Source: Thioalkalivibrio denitrificans (GTDB lineage: Bacteria; Pseudomonadota; Gammaproteobacteria; Ectothiorhodospirales; Ectothiorhodospiraceae). From it: a stretch of 64,000 bases of DNA. Location: contig NZ_MVBK01000001.1 of NCBI RefSeq assembly GCF_002000365.1, positions 53,714 through 117,713 on the forward strand, written 5' to 3'. The notes below the pieces were generated by a model. The model did not search any database and was not told the DNA's origin. It worked only from the letters and a program-made list of their open reading frames with translations. The position numbers were made by a program, and so were the translations under genes. Positions 44,908-55,192 of the stretch are shown piece by piece; position 1 is the first letter of the stretch, and every line of letters begins with the position of its first letter.

Positions 44908-44944
44908 GCTCCTTTCCGGCCTTCACAGGGCCGCGGGCATGCCC
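44902..44944 (-). promoter_or_regulatory. Start-codon hairpin leader of the mgtE unit
   Basis: On the minus strand GGGCATGC (44937-44944) pairs with GCATGCCC (44902-44909), and CGGCC/GGCCG nest inside. AAGGAG lies in the hairpin just before the closing arm, and the ATG (44905-44907) is inside that arm. Folding would hide the ribosome binding site. The geometry parallels the repeated ICE leaders at 61.0, 62.5 and 63.1 kb, although the sequence differs. Confidence 0.5.
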
Positions 44945-45494
44945 GATCGGTCAGACCATGGGCAAGCCCCGACGCCCACAAGCCGGTAATGGGGTTACGG
45001 GACACAATGTGTTCAAGCGACAAGATCGACTAGGGTCTGGGTTCATGGTGGTTTCCGGTTGGTTGATGAAATGCGTTCGGACTCAAACGGTTGGTGCGTT
45101 TGCAATGCCGATGCGCCGAATTCGCGTCAGTGCCGTCCTCGCGTGCAAGGACGGCACTGACACCGTGTCACATAGCGAAAAACAGTGCATACGAAGGGCA
45201 TGCACGCCTCCCGGACAGCGCGCGAAGGCAATGACCACACCCGCGCAGCCTGGATTGAGGCTGCAAAGCGCGATCACATGGGAAGCGGCGGAAAGGGGCC
45301 GAAGACCGGCCGAATGACACCACTACCCGCCAATTAGGCAAGGTAGTGGCGAAGTGAGGAACTCGCGATTACCTTGCCTGTGGTTCGCCGATACTAGGTC
45401 GACTACTGGAACTATCCACAGGAAAAACTCCGCAATTGAGACGGCCGGGATTCTAATCCATCACAGAGTTGACAACAACTCATTTTATCCAGGA
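44945..45494. other. 550-bp intergenic stretch upstream of the Mg module
   Basis: No gene is supported. A perfect 13-bp hairpin is present at 45127-45160 (TCAGTGCCGTCCT / AGGACGGCACTGA, 8-nt loop), without a T-run. A small dyad GAGTTG/CAACTC lies just before the second copy of the 183-bp repeat. The promoter for the minus-strand mgtE unit should be here but is not evident. Confidence 0.5.
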
Positions 45495-45677
45495 CCGGCC
45501 CGGCTGGCTGCTCACTTGCGCGCAACTGCTCAAGGAGGGTGCCTATTGGCACGACGGACTGCTGCATGCCTCGGTGCTTTGCCTCGATACGGAGGCATTG
45601 CTGCGGCATGGGAAACGCCTGCGCGGCGCAGACGCCCCCGACGCCGAATAGCATAGCTGCAAGGGAAAAGGTGACAG
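45495..45677 (+). pseudogene. 183-bp direct repeat, copy 2: 3' fragment of the P-loop ATPase gene
   Basis: This is the counterpart of 38788-38970. It keeps the reading frame of the last ~52 codons (GWLLTCAQLLKEG, LHASVLCLDTEALLRHGKRL) and the stop, but the ATPase's P-loop and N-terminal part are missing and no ATG precedes it. Selection may have preserved the frame until recently, or the duplication is recent with ~10% divergence. It lies between the Mg module and the end of the fluoride operon. Confidence 0.85.
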
Positions 45678-45809
45678 AACCTGGCAGTGTATTGTCGTGC
45701 AGGTCGGCGCGATGGTGGATCGTGTCGTTCACCTGCCAATGCTGATCGCCGGCGCGGACAGCAAGCGTCCGGTGTTCGTTCATGCGGGTTCCAGGCCGTG
45801 GTTCACGTT

Positions 45810-47543
45810 TCACTCGCCGCGTATGGCCGATTCCAGGCGTTCGATATCCGCCAAGGTTTCCTGGAGGAGTACGAGCCGGTGCGCCGCGACCTCCGCACCG
45901 CTGTTGCGCACCGCGACGCCCTTGGCAACCGCCGCCTCGATGCCGGCGATGGTGGCGTCGAGCCGTTCCAGCATGTCACGACGAAACTCGGCAGCACTCG
46001 CCTTGATGCGCTCTTCAAAATCATGGCGCAGCCGTCCCGATTGCATCTCCACCAGTTCCGACGCGCGTTGACGCGCCTTGCGCAGGATCAACGGATGGCC
46101 GATGACGCGCGGCAACCAGCGGGCGATGGCAGCGCCGATCAGCACCAAGGAGGGCGGCTCCTGCCAGAACTTGTATTGAAAGCCCGAGCGGGTTTGCCAG
46201 AGGGATTCGGTGTGCGTGGCCTGGAACGGGAGAGAAAAGAGATCGGCGGAGTAGCGCACCAATTCGTCGGCGAGGGCCTGGGCTTCGTTCCAGAAGCGCC
46301 GGCACAGGGCGGCGAACACCTCGCTCACCTCCTTGTCCTCGTCGCGCCGCCAGGCGTCGAATTCGCGCTGCACGGCCTCCAGCAGATGCCGCTCCAACCC
46401 CTGCTGCAATGCCGCCGAACCTTGCGGACGCAAATCCTCGTACCAGGCGGTGAGCGCACTTTGCAGGCGCGGCTCCAGCACCTGTTTCAAGGCTTCGAGA
46501 TCGGGCTCCACCTTCTCCTTCACCAACCGTTTCGCCTCGGCGGCGAGCAGGGTTGCGAAGTCGGTGCGCGCCTGCGCGGCCTCGCGCTTTTTCGTGGCGA
46601 AGGCGGCGAGATTGGCCTCGATGCGCTCCAGCGGTTCGGTAAGGGCGCGGCTCTCCAGCCCCGCCGCCAGACGGGCCTGCTCCAGCAGGCGCAGCAGATG
46701 GTGGCGCATGGAGCGCTCCCACACCGCGCCCTTCTCCTCGCGCAGGAAACGCCCCAGGGCCTCGGCAAAAAGAGAGAGACCACTCTCGGCCAGCACCTCC
46801 GGCGCGGCATTCAGCTTGCCCCGGAGCGCCAGGCGCGCGGAGATCGGAAACACCTCCACCGGCTCGCCGGCAGCCTGGGCGAGGGCATGGGCAGTAAAGG
46901 CGACCGACTCTTCCAGTTCGGAAGGACTCAGATAGTCTGCCTTGTTCAACAGGCAGAACACCTTGCTGGAGTGGCGGCGGATGTCGGCGAGGAAATCCAG
47001 CTCCGCCCGCCCGGCGGGCTGATCCACCGAGATCACCAGCAACACGGCGTCGGCCTGGGGCAGGTAGCGGTAGGTCACCTCGGTGTTGTGGTCGTGCACC
47101 GAACCGATCCCCGGCGTGTCCACCAGACGGATCCCCTCCTTCAGCCACGGGGAGGGATACTGTACGACCACCTCCCGTACGCCTTTGACGTTGCGCGGAT
47201 TGGCCGCTTCGGTCACGTAGTCGGCAAGGGTGTCGCCGGCGATGGTGCGCTCCGCGCCGTTCTCGAAGCGGACCCGCGCGGACGGCGTCTCGCCGTAGTG
47301 CAGCACCGTCACCACCGCCGTCACCGGCACCACCGCCACCGGCAGCAGTTCGGCGCCGAGCAGGGCGTTGATGAGGGTGCTCTTGCCGCGCTTGAACTGC
47401 CCCACCACCACCAGGTTGAACGACTGTGCCGCCAGCTTGGCACGCAGCGTGGCGCAGGCCTCGCGGTCCGTGCCCTCCAGCGCACACGCCTGGTCAAGCC
47501 AGTGGCTGAGTTGAGAGCACAGTTCGCTGCCGCAATTCGTCAC
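45810..47543 (-). CDS. Dynamin-like GTPase, last gene of the fluoride operon
   Basis: The 577-residue protein starts at GTG 47543, overlapping the upstream stop by 4 bp. G1 is GQFKRGKST near residues 48-56, G3 DTPGIG and G4 NKAD. Long helical stretches follow (RIEANLAAFATKKREAAQAR), with a hydrophobic segment around 460-480 (PPSLVLIGAAIARWLPRVIG) that may insert into membrane. This is a bacterial dynamin-like protein, which remodels or protects membranes. The longer frame to 48077 lies in the P-type ATPase gene and is rejected. Confidence 0.88.
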   Translation of the reverse strand: MTNCGSELCSQLSHWLDQACALEGTDREACATLRAKLAAQSFNLVVVGQFKRGKSTLINALLGAELLPVAVVPVTAVVTVLHYGETPSARVRFENGAERTIAGDTLADYVTEAANPRNVKGVREVVVQYPSPWLKEGIRLVDTPGIGSVHDHNTEVTYRYLPQADAVLLVISVDQPAGRAELDFLADIRRHSSKVFCLLNKADYLSPSELEESVAFTAHALAQAAGEPVEVFPISARLALRGKLNAAPEVLAESGLSLFAEALGRFLREEKGAVWERSMRHHLLRLLEQARLAAGLESRALTEPLERIEANLAAFATKKREAAQARTDFATLLAAEAKRLVKEKVEPDLEALKQVLEPRLQSALTAWYEDLRPQGSAALQQGLERHLLEAVQREFDAWRRDEDKEVSEVFAALCRRFWNEAQALADELVRYSADLFSLPFQATHTESLWQTRSGFQYKFWQEPPSLVLIGAAIARWLPRVIGHPLILRKARQRASELVEMQSGRLRHDFEERIKASAAEFRRDMLERLDATIAGIEAAVAKGVAVRNSGAEVAAHRLVLLQETLADIERLESAIRGE

Positions 47544-50290
47544 GACGGTTGCTCCTGCCCGTGCCTCGGCGTTTGCCGATGGTTCAGCAGCCACTTTTCC
47601 ACCTCCACGATCAGCAGCAGCGCGAATCCCACCAGCGCGCACAGTCCCCATCCCGCGAGGGTGATCGGCGCGGTGGAGAACAGCGCCTGAAACGGTGCGG
47701 CGTAGGTGAAGGCCAGTTGCGCGGTTAGCAGCAGCGCGATGCTGATCCAGATGGCGCGGTTGCCGCGCAGTCCACCGCGTAGCACCGAGCGATGCAGGAA
47801 GCGGGTGTTGAACAGGTAGAAGATTTCGCCCATCACCAGGGCGTTGACCGCCACGGTGCGGGCCGAATCCAGCGAGTCGCCCTCCGTCAGCTCCCACAGG
47901 AACAGCCACAGGATACCCGCGGTCAGCAGCGTGCTGACCAGTACCACGCGCCAGACCAGATAGCCCGAGAGCAGCGGTTCGTCGGCACGGCGCGGCGGGC
48001 GCGCCATCAGATCGCCCTCGGGCGGCTCGAAGGTGAGGGCCAGCGCCAGGGTCACTGCGGTGATCATGTTGACCCACAGGATCTGGGCCGGGGTGATGGG
48101 CAGGGTGACGCCAAGCAGGATGGCGGCGGCAATCACGCTCGCCTCGGCGCCGTTGGTGGGCAGGATGAAGAGGATCGATTTCTTCAGGTTGTCGTAGATG
48201 GTGCGTCCCTCCTCCACGGCATGGGCGATGGTGGCGAAGTTGTCGTCCGCCAGCACCATCTCGGCGGCCTCGCGCGCCGCCTCCGTCCCCTTGCGCCCCA
48301 TGGCGACGCCCACCTCGGCGCGCTTGAGGGCGGGGGCGTCGTTGACGCCGTCGCCGGTCATCACCACCACCTCGCCGTTCGCCTGCAGGGCCTCCACCAG
48401 GCGCAGCTTGTGTTCGGGGGCGGCGCGGGCGAACACCGAGGCGGCGGCGGCCGCGCGGCGCAATGCCACGCCGTCCATCGTGTCCAACTCGGCGCCATTT
48501 ACCACGCGGCCCTTGGCGATCCCCAACTGGCCGGCGATGGCGGCGGCGGTCATCGCATGGTCGCCGGTGATCATCTTCACGCGGATGCCGGCGGCCTGGC
48601 AGCGGCCCACCGCCTCCCGGGCCTCGTCACGGGGCGGATCGGCGATGCCCACCAGGCCGAGCAGGGTGAGCCCCTGATCGAGGTCCGCCAGGGTCAGCTC
48701 GGTCCGGTCCGCCGGCAGGATCGCGTAGGCCAGCGCGAGCAGGCGGTCTCCCGCGGCAGCGATGTCCTCCACCTGCGCATGCCAGAACGCCGGATCCAGC
48801 GGCCGGTCTTCCCCGCCACTACGCTGGCGCGCGCAGCGCGGCAGAACCGCCTCCAGTGCCCCCTTGACCACCACGAAGTGATGGCCGGTCAGATCGTGAT
48901 GCAGCGTGGCCATGAAGCGGTGGGCCGATTCGAAGGGGATGGCGTCCAGGCGCGGGCGCCGCTCCCGGTCCAGTTTCAGATCCAGCCCCGCCTTGCCGGC
49001 CAGCACGAGCAGCGCCCCCTCGGTGGGGTCGCCCTGCACCCGCCACTCGCCGTCGTGTTCCAGCAGGCGGGCGTCGTTGCACAGCAGGCCCGCCAGGATC
49101 AGCTCCTGGGCGTCGGCCCATTCATCCAGCACCACCTCGCGCCCATCGTCCTGGAAGCCGCCCGCCAGGGCGTAGCCCGCGCCGCTCACCTGCAACCGCC
49201 CGCCGGCGGTCACCAGGTGGCGGACGGTCATCTCGTTGCGGGTGAGGGTCCCGGTCTTGTCCGAGCAGATCACGGTGACCGCCCCCAGGGTCTCCACCGC
49301 CGGCAGCCGGCGCACGATGGCGTTGCGCCGCGCCATGCGCTGCACGCCGATGGCGAGCACGATAGTCAATATCGCCGGCAGCCCTTCGGGAATGGCCGCC
49401 ACCGCCAGGCCGACTGCTGCCAGGAACATCTCCTCGGCACTGAAGCCGCGCCAGAGCGTGCCGACGGCGAACAACAGCGCGGCGCCGCCGACAATGGCCA
49501 GGGAGAGCACGCGGGCGAAGCGATCCATCTGCCGCAGCAAAGGCGTGGTCAACGGCTCGATACCACAGAGCAGGGCACTGATGCGGCTCAGTTCGGTGCC
49601 AGAGCCGGTGCCGACGGCCACGCCGATGCCGCGGCCCTGTCGCACCAAGGTACCGGCGTAGGCCATGCCGAAGCGCTCGGCCAGATGGGTAGCCGGCGCC
49701 ACCGCCTCGCTCCCCTTGTCCACCGGCACCGATTCGCCGGTGAGGCTGGCCTCGTCGACGCGTAGCCCCCGCGCCTCGATGAGGCGCAGATCGGCGGCGA
49801 TCCTGTCCCCGGGTTCGAGCACCACCAACTCGCCGGGCGCCACCGTCTCGGCCGGCACCTCGTGCCGCTCGCCCGCCCGCAGCACGGTCGCGCGGCGCGC
49901 CAGCCCCTCGCGGATGGCCACCAGCGCCGACTCCGCCTTGCCCTCCTGGAGAAAACCGACGATGGCGTTGATCACCACGACGGCGAGGATGACGGCCGTA
50001 TCCACCCACTCGGCCAGCAGCGCGGTGATGAAGGCCGAGGCGAGCAGCACATAGATCAGCACGTTCTGAAACTGCGCCAGGAAGCGCCGCCAGGGGCTGC
50101 GCTGCGGAGGCGGCGGCAGGGCATTGGGACCGTGCAGCGCGAGGCGGCGCGCGCTCTCCTGCGGGGTCAACCCGGCACTATCCACAACGAAGGCCGCCAA
50201 TACCTCGTTGGCCTCCAAGGCGTGCCACGGCCGCTCGCCGGCCGCAGGAATCGGCTCGTTCGGCCCTCGATCACCCGCGGCCGTCGTCAT
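47540..50290 (-). CDS. Cation-transporting P-type ATPase (Ca2+/PMCA-SERCA-like P2A)
   Basis: The 916-residue pump has TGES (LTGESVPVDK), the phosphorylation site CSDKTGTLT with D344, MITGDHAMTAAA and MTGDGVNDAPALKRA, plus the helix-4 motif AAIPEGLPAILT typical of P2A Ca2+ ATPases and distinct from the Mg2+ pump at 39 kb. It exports a cation, most likely Ca2+ or Mn2+. It overlaps the upstream gene by 20 bp and the GTPase gene by 4 bp. ATG 50290 is preferred over 50317. Confidence 0.93.
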   Translation of the reverse strand: MTTAAGDRGPNEPIPAAGERPWHALEANEVLAAFVVDSAGLTPQESARRLALHGPNALPPPPQRSPWRRFLAQFQNVLIYVLLASAFITALLAEWVDTAVILAVVVINAIVGFLQEGKAESALVAIREGLARRATVLRAGERHEVPAETVAPGELVVLEPGDRIAADLRLIEARGLRVDEASLTGESVPVDKGSEAVAPATHLAERFGMAYAGTLVRQGRGIGVAVGTGSGTELSRISALLCGIEPLTTPLLRQMDRFARVLSLAIVGGAALLFAVGTLWRGFSAEEMFLAAVGLAVAAIPEGLPAILTIVLAIGVQRMARRNAIVRRLPAVETLGAVTVICSDKTGTLTRNEMTVRHLVTAGGRLQVSGAGYALAGGFQDDGREVVLDEWADAQELILAGLLCNDARLLEHDGEWRVQGDPTEGALLVLAGKAGLDLKLDRERRPRLDAIPFESAHRFMATLHHDLTGHHFVVVKGALEAVLPRCARQRSGGEDRPLDPAFWHAQVEDIAAAGDRLLALAYAILPADRTELTLADLDQGLTLLGLVGIADPPRDEAREAVGRCQAAGIRVKMITGDHAMTAAAIAGQLGIAKGRVVNGAELDTMDGVALRRAAAAASVFARAAPEHKLRLVEALQANGEVVVMTGDGVNDAPALKRAEVGVAMGRKGTEAAREAAEMVLADDNFATIAHAVEEGRTIYDNLKKSILFILPTNGAEASVIAAAILLGVTLPITPAQILWVNMITAVTLALALTFEPPEGDLMARPPRRADEPLLSGYLVWRVVLVSTLLTAGILWLFLWELTEGDSLDSARTVAVNALVMGEIFYLFNTRFLHRSVLRGGLRGNRAIWISIALLLTAQLAFTYAAPFQALFSTAPITLAGWGLCALVGFALLLIVEVEKWLLNHRQTPRHGQEQPS

Positions 50291-51149
50291 TGGTTCTCTT
50301 CTGCAGGACGGAGCCAAGCGCCGCGAGCACCGCCAGCCCCTGGTAGGTCAGCTCAATGTTGGGCAGTGCCATCGGGGCCCGCGCGAAGCCCCCTCCACCG
50401 CTCTGGCAGGCGAGTGCAAAGCCGGCGGCGGCGTGCGGGTGGGCGACCTGCAAGTCCAGCATCCGGCACGCATGAATACCGGCAAAGAGCGTTTCGAGGG
50501 TCGGCGCCACAGAATCCACCGTGAGCACGAAGCCAAAGTTGCGGTTCTGCACGCGCACAAGAAAATCCCGGGTGCGGGACGCGGCGGCGGTGGCCGCGCA
50601 GGCGTCCAGAGCGGTGAGCGCCCAATGGGTGTCGATCACGTTCGCCTTGGCGCCAAACCCGCCGCCTGGATGCTCCAGCGTGCCCAGGTGCGCGATGATC
50701 GCCGCTTCATCCACCGGCGTTCCCACCTTCCGCTTGAGCTGAAGGGTGAAGGCCAGGGCCTGGAAGGCCGACGAGTTCACCGGCGGCGCGGGCAGGTGGA
50801 TGGGCAGCGCCGCGATTTTCCGGCGGATCGCGGCCGGCGGACTTCCCTCGCCCAGCAGTGTCAGGGCGAGCGTGTGGTAATACAGCCCGTGCACTTGCGC
50901 AGAGACGGGAAAACCGTGGAGAAAGACGCGGGTCGCCTCGTCTCGCGGCGGCGCCTCGCCGGCAAGGTGCAGCCCGGCGAGCGCGTAGTAGGTGTCGTGC
51001 AGGTTGGGCTCCTCGACGCCCATCGCCCGATAGAAACAGTATCCTCCGGATGGACTCTGCCGGCTGCGCAGGTAGGCGGCCGCTCGCGCCATGGCGGGCG
51101 GGATCGCGGCGGCGAGCCCCGCACCGGTTCGCTTCGGCGTGACGCTCAT
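50271..51149 (-). CDS. Prenyltransferase/squalene-oxidase-repeat protein
   Basis: The 292-residue protein from ATG 51149 has alpha/alpha-barrel repeats of the PFTB/SQHop type: AAYLRSRQSPSGGYCFYRAM, DTYYALAGLHLAG, DTHWALTALDACAA, ELTYQGLAVLAAL. The spaced D-T-(Y/H)-(Y/W)-A-L motif is typical of protein-prenyltransferase beta-like folds. No signal peptide. The substrate is unknown; it starts 10 bp after enolase and overlaps the ATPase gene, so it is part of the operon. Confidence 0.75.
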   Translation of the reverse strand: MSVTPKRTGAGLAAAIPPAMARAAAYLRSRQSPSGGYCFYRAMGVEEPNLHDTYYALAGLHLAGEAPPRDEATRVFLHGFPVSAQVHGLYYHTLALTLLGEGSPPAAIRRKIAALPIHLPAPPVNSSAFQALAFTLQLKRKVGTPVDEAAIIAHLGTLEHPGGGFGAKANVIDTHWALTALDACAATAAASRTRDFLVRVQNRNFGFVLTVDSVAPTLETLFAGIHACRMLDLQVAHPHAAAGFALACQSGGGGFARAPMALPNIELTYQGLAVLAALGSVLQKRTNDDGRG

Positions 51150-51159
51150 TAATCTTTGT

Positions 51160-52527
<1,368 letters not shown>

Positions 52528-52998
52528 TCAAGTCCTCAGGGTCGCCACCAGACGCTGGGGCCGGCGCAACAGACCCAGGGCCGAGTGGATGTCCGGGACG
52601 GCCACATCCGCCGCCAGCAGGGTCGCCATCGCCGCGCCCTCTGCCTGCACCACACAGATGCCCAGGGCGGCGGCCTTGAGCATAAGGCAATCGTTGCGGC
52701 CATTTCCCACGGCGACGCAGCGCCCCGCCCCCAGGCTTTGCACGTGGCGCAGCTTGGCTTGGTCCTGAGCGTCCGGGTCTAGCACTATGAGCTCGCAGGG
52801 CAGGCCGGCCAGGTTGTCCCGCGCCCGGCCGAAGGTGTCGGCGGTGAGGACGCGCAGCCTGAGGTGTCGGCTCAGCGCCTCCAGGGCCTCGGCCACGCCG
52901 GGCAGCAGCGCGCCGTCCACGGCCAGGGTGCCGTTGTAGTCCAGCACCAGGTGTTCCAGGGCCAGGGCGGGACCGCCGGGTATCGTGATCTCCAGCAT
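52528..52998 (-). CDS. Soluble HAD-superfamily protein, P-type-ATPase-like phosphotransferase
   Basis: The 156-residue protein has motif I LVLDYNGTLAVDG (nucleophile D20; N22 where phosphatases have a second Asp), motif II VLTADT and motif IV AVGNGRND. DxN in motif I is unusual; phosphatases use DxD, whereas P-type ATPases use DKT. That leaves phosphatase, phosphoglucomutase-like or ATPase-domain-like activity open. It is compact, with no cap domain. It lies between the Zn-ribbon/HEAT protein gene and enolase in the operon. Confidence 0.8.
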   Translation of the reverse strand: MLEITIPGGPALALEHLVLDYNGTLAVDGALLPGVAEALEALSRHLRLRVLTADTFGRARDNLAGLPCELIVLDPDAQDQAKLRHVQSLGAGRCVAVGNGRNDCLMLKAAALGICVVQAEGAAMATLLAADVAVPDIHSALGLLRRPQRLVATLRT

Positions 52999-53040
52999 GG
53001 GGGCTCCTTGGGTAGTGAGGGGTCAAGGGGAGAAGGGGCT

Positions 53041-53430
53041 TCATGGGGCCTCGGCCGCGCGCCTCGCCGCCTCGCGCACCGCATGGGCCGGGTGTTCCCG
53101 GACCAGCCGCGCCAGGGCGCGCCGGCGCGCTCCGTCCGGGCCCGGACCGCGGAGGCTGCGCACCACTTCCAGCCCCTCCACCACATCGACGGGATGGCAC
53201 AGGGCGCAGGCCACGAGGGCATCGGCGGCGCCGGCCACGGAGCACCGGCCCAGGGCGAGGATGGCCCGCAGGCGCACATCCGCCAGCGGGTGTTCCAGTG
53301 CGTGCAGCAGCTTCTCGCCGTAGTCGCGGGCACTCAGGTCCGCCATGCGCGCACCGCATACGGGGCAACGCTCCGCCGATTGATCCAGCGGCGCGAAACA
53401 GGCCGGGCAGAAGCCGGGGCGGGTACTCAT
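53041..53430 (-). CDS. Zinc-ribbon plus HEAT-repeat-like small protein
   Basis: The 129-residue protein starts with a four-cysteine zinc ribbon (FCPACFAPLDQSAERCPVCG) and continues with a helical repeat resembling HEAT/PBS-lyase repeats (DYGEKLLHALEHPLADVRLR, AILALGRCSVAGAADALVAC). It is probably a protein-binding adaptor. It is a member of the fluoride operon by position; the 121-bp gap from uspA is the largest in the operon, so an internal promoter is possible. Confidence 0.7.
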   Translation of the reverse strand: MSTRPGFCPACFAPLDQSAERCPVCGARMADLSARDYGEKLLHALEHPLADVRLRAILALGRCSVAGAADALVACALCHPVDVVEGLEVVRSLRGPGPDGARRRALARLVREHPAHAVREAARRAAEAP

Positions 53431-53551
53431 GCGGTGACTCCCCGCTCAGTCGGATGGCGTGTCGAGGGTTTCAAGGGCGCTGTTCTGTTCGATGCGAGGG
53501 CACACGGTGGACTCCTTGTTGGTGGGTGACGATGTCCGAGCGGGTGGGGGC

Positions 53552-53968
53552 CTATTTCGTGATCAGCACCGCGCACGGCGCATGGCTCACGACCTGCTTC
53601 GAGATCGAGCCCATGAGGAAGCGCTGTATCAGGCCGCGGCCGCGGTGACCGATGACGATGAGGTCGGCGCCGCCCGCCTCTGCGTGGGCGATAATCTGCT
53701 CCGCCGGGTGGCCAACGGCCACCCGGTATTCGGCCTGCACCCCCTGCGCCTCGGGACGCGCGGCGAGTTCTTGTAGCAGCTTCTCATGGTACTGCCGTGA
53801 CGATTCGATGACCGCCTCGGTTTCCACGTCCGCGCCCCCCTCCGGGGGGCGCGCGATGGCCAGCACCGTCAAGGCGGCACCGTAGGTGCAGGCCAGCCCC
53901 GCAGCCAGGGCAAAGGCACGCAGGGCCGGCTCGGATCCGTCATAACCAGTCAGTATCTGCTTGAACAT
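53552..53968 (-). CDS. Universal stress protein (UspA family)
   Basis: The 138-residue single-domain protein starts MFKQILTGYDGSEPALRAF and ends with the ATP-binding motif GHRGRGLIQRFLMGSISKQV and VVSHAPCAVLI, as in ATP-binding Usp proteins. UspA-family genes are among those reported behind fluoride riboswitches. It follows the antiporter gene by 21 bp. Confidence 0.92.
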   Translation of the reverse strand: MFKQILTGYDGSEPALRAFALAAGLACTYGAALTVLAIARPPEGGADVETEAVIESSRQYHEKLLQELAARPEAQGVQAEYRVAVGHPAEQIIAHAEAGGADLIVIGHRGRGLIQRFLMGSISKQVVSHAPCAVLITK

Positions 53969-53989
53969 CGGGGGGTCTCCTTAATTCCA

Positions 53990-55180
53990 TCACGATGACT
54001 TGTCGTTGCCGCGCTGCACCGGGGTCGACGCCCCCGGCAACAGGTGACGCGGCAGGAAAAAGGCGTTGGCGATCAGGGTCGGCACCACGGCGCTGGCGAT
54101 CACCGCCGCCACCAGGTAGGAGTATTGCGCCTGGTCGATGATGTCGTGGGAGAGGCCGAACAGGGACGAGATGGTGCCGAAAGTGAGGCCGGTGGACATC
54201 AACAGGGTGGTGTACATCGCCTCGCGCTTGGGCGACTTGTGCAGCTGCGTGATCGGGTAGACACCGACGAACTTGGTCACCATCTTGGCCGCCAGTAGGA
54301 TCAGGAAGGCCGGCGGCGCCGCCGCCAGCGCCGGCAGCGATACCAGACTGCCGGCGCGGATGAAATAGAACGGGGTCAGCAGGCCGAAGGTGAGCGTGCG
54401 CAGGCGACGGATGAGCTGGTGATCGCGCCCCACCGTGCCGGCCAGCACCATGCCCACCACGTAGGCGGGCAGCACCGGCTCGCTGTCGGCCCAGGAGGCG
54501 AGCGCCCCCAGGCCGAACAGCACCGCCAGCAGGAACTTCGTCTCCAGCTCCGAGGGGCGGCCGCCGTAGCGGTGGAACAGCCGTCGTGTCGCCCAAGGAA
54601 GGAGCACGAAGGCGAGCAGCGCGCCGGCAAAGAAGATCAGCGTCTTAAACGTGAATGGCGAGAACATCAGGCCCAGGGCGAGCACCGTGAGCAGGTCGGT
54701 GATGAAGCAGGCGGCGAGCACAGTCTTGCCGTAGTCGGTGGCATTGAGGCCGAACTCCAGCATCACCGCGTAGACCACCGCCACCGAGGTGGTCGATAGG
54801 GCAATGCCGGCCAGCCAGCTCGCCTCCACGCTCCAGTCGAGCAGGTAGTAGGCCGCCGCCGCGCAGCCGATGAAGGGGGAGAGAAAACCGGCCACCCCCA
54901 CCGCACTCGCCTCCTTCCAGTTGCGCCGGAAGGCATCGGGGTCCAGTTCCGCGCCCGCCAGGAAGGTGAGCACGATGGCACCGGCGCCAGCGAGAAACTT
55001 GATCCACGACGCGTCGCCCTGCAGCAGCTGCATGCCGAGGGCGGCGCCGATGAGCAACTGCGCCACGGTGCCCACCACGATCTCGGACAGCGCCGTGGCG
55101 ATGCGCAGCTGGATGGAAATGAGCGTCGCCACCAGGGCGAGTCCCACCCACAGCGCGGCCAGTGCCCAGAGTTCGGTCAT
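53990..55180 (-). CDS. CPA2-type cation:proton antiporter
   Basis: The 396-residue inner-membrane protein has about 12 membrane helices and CPA2/KefB-type features (LIGAALGMQLLQG, FLAGAELDPDAFRRNWKEAS, GIALSTTSVAVVYAVMLEFG). No C-terminal TrkA domain is present. It exchanges Na+ or K+ for H+. Na+/H+ antiporters are a common fluoride-riboswitch cargo, where they may counter acid or ion stress that follows HF entry. Located 12 bp after the DUF190 gene. Confidence 0.9.
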   Translation of the reverse strand: MTELWALAALWVGLALVATLISIQLRIATALSEIVVGTVAQLLIGAALGMQLLQGDASWIKFLAGAGAIVLTFLAGAELDPDAFRRNWKEASAVGVAGFLSPFIGCAAAAYYLLDWSVEASWLAGIALSTTSVAVVYAVMLEFGLNATDYGKTVLAACFITDLLTVLALGLMFSPFTFKTLIFFAGALLAFVLLPWATRRLFHRYGGRPSELETKFLLAVLFGLGALASWADSEPVLPAYVVGMVLAGTVGRDHQLIRRLRTLTFGLLTPFYFIRAGSLVSLPALAAAPPAFLILLAAKMVTKFVGVYPITQLHKSPKREAMYTTLLMSTGLTFGTISSLFGLSHDIIDQAQYSYLVAAVIASAVVPTLIANAFFLPRHLLPGASTPVQRGNDKSS

Positions 55181-55192
55181 TGCGCGTTCCCC

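Noticed and set aside
45127..45160. Hairpin as an intrinsic terminator or Mg2+ riboswitch
   Set aside because: No U-tract on either strand and no match to M-box or mgtA-leader features.
47544..48077. N-terminal extension of the dynamin-like GTPase
   Set aside because: Lies antiframe within the P-type ATPase gene; GTG 47543 with stop/start overlap is a better start.
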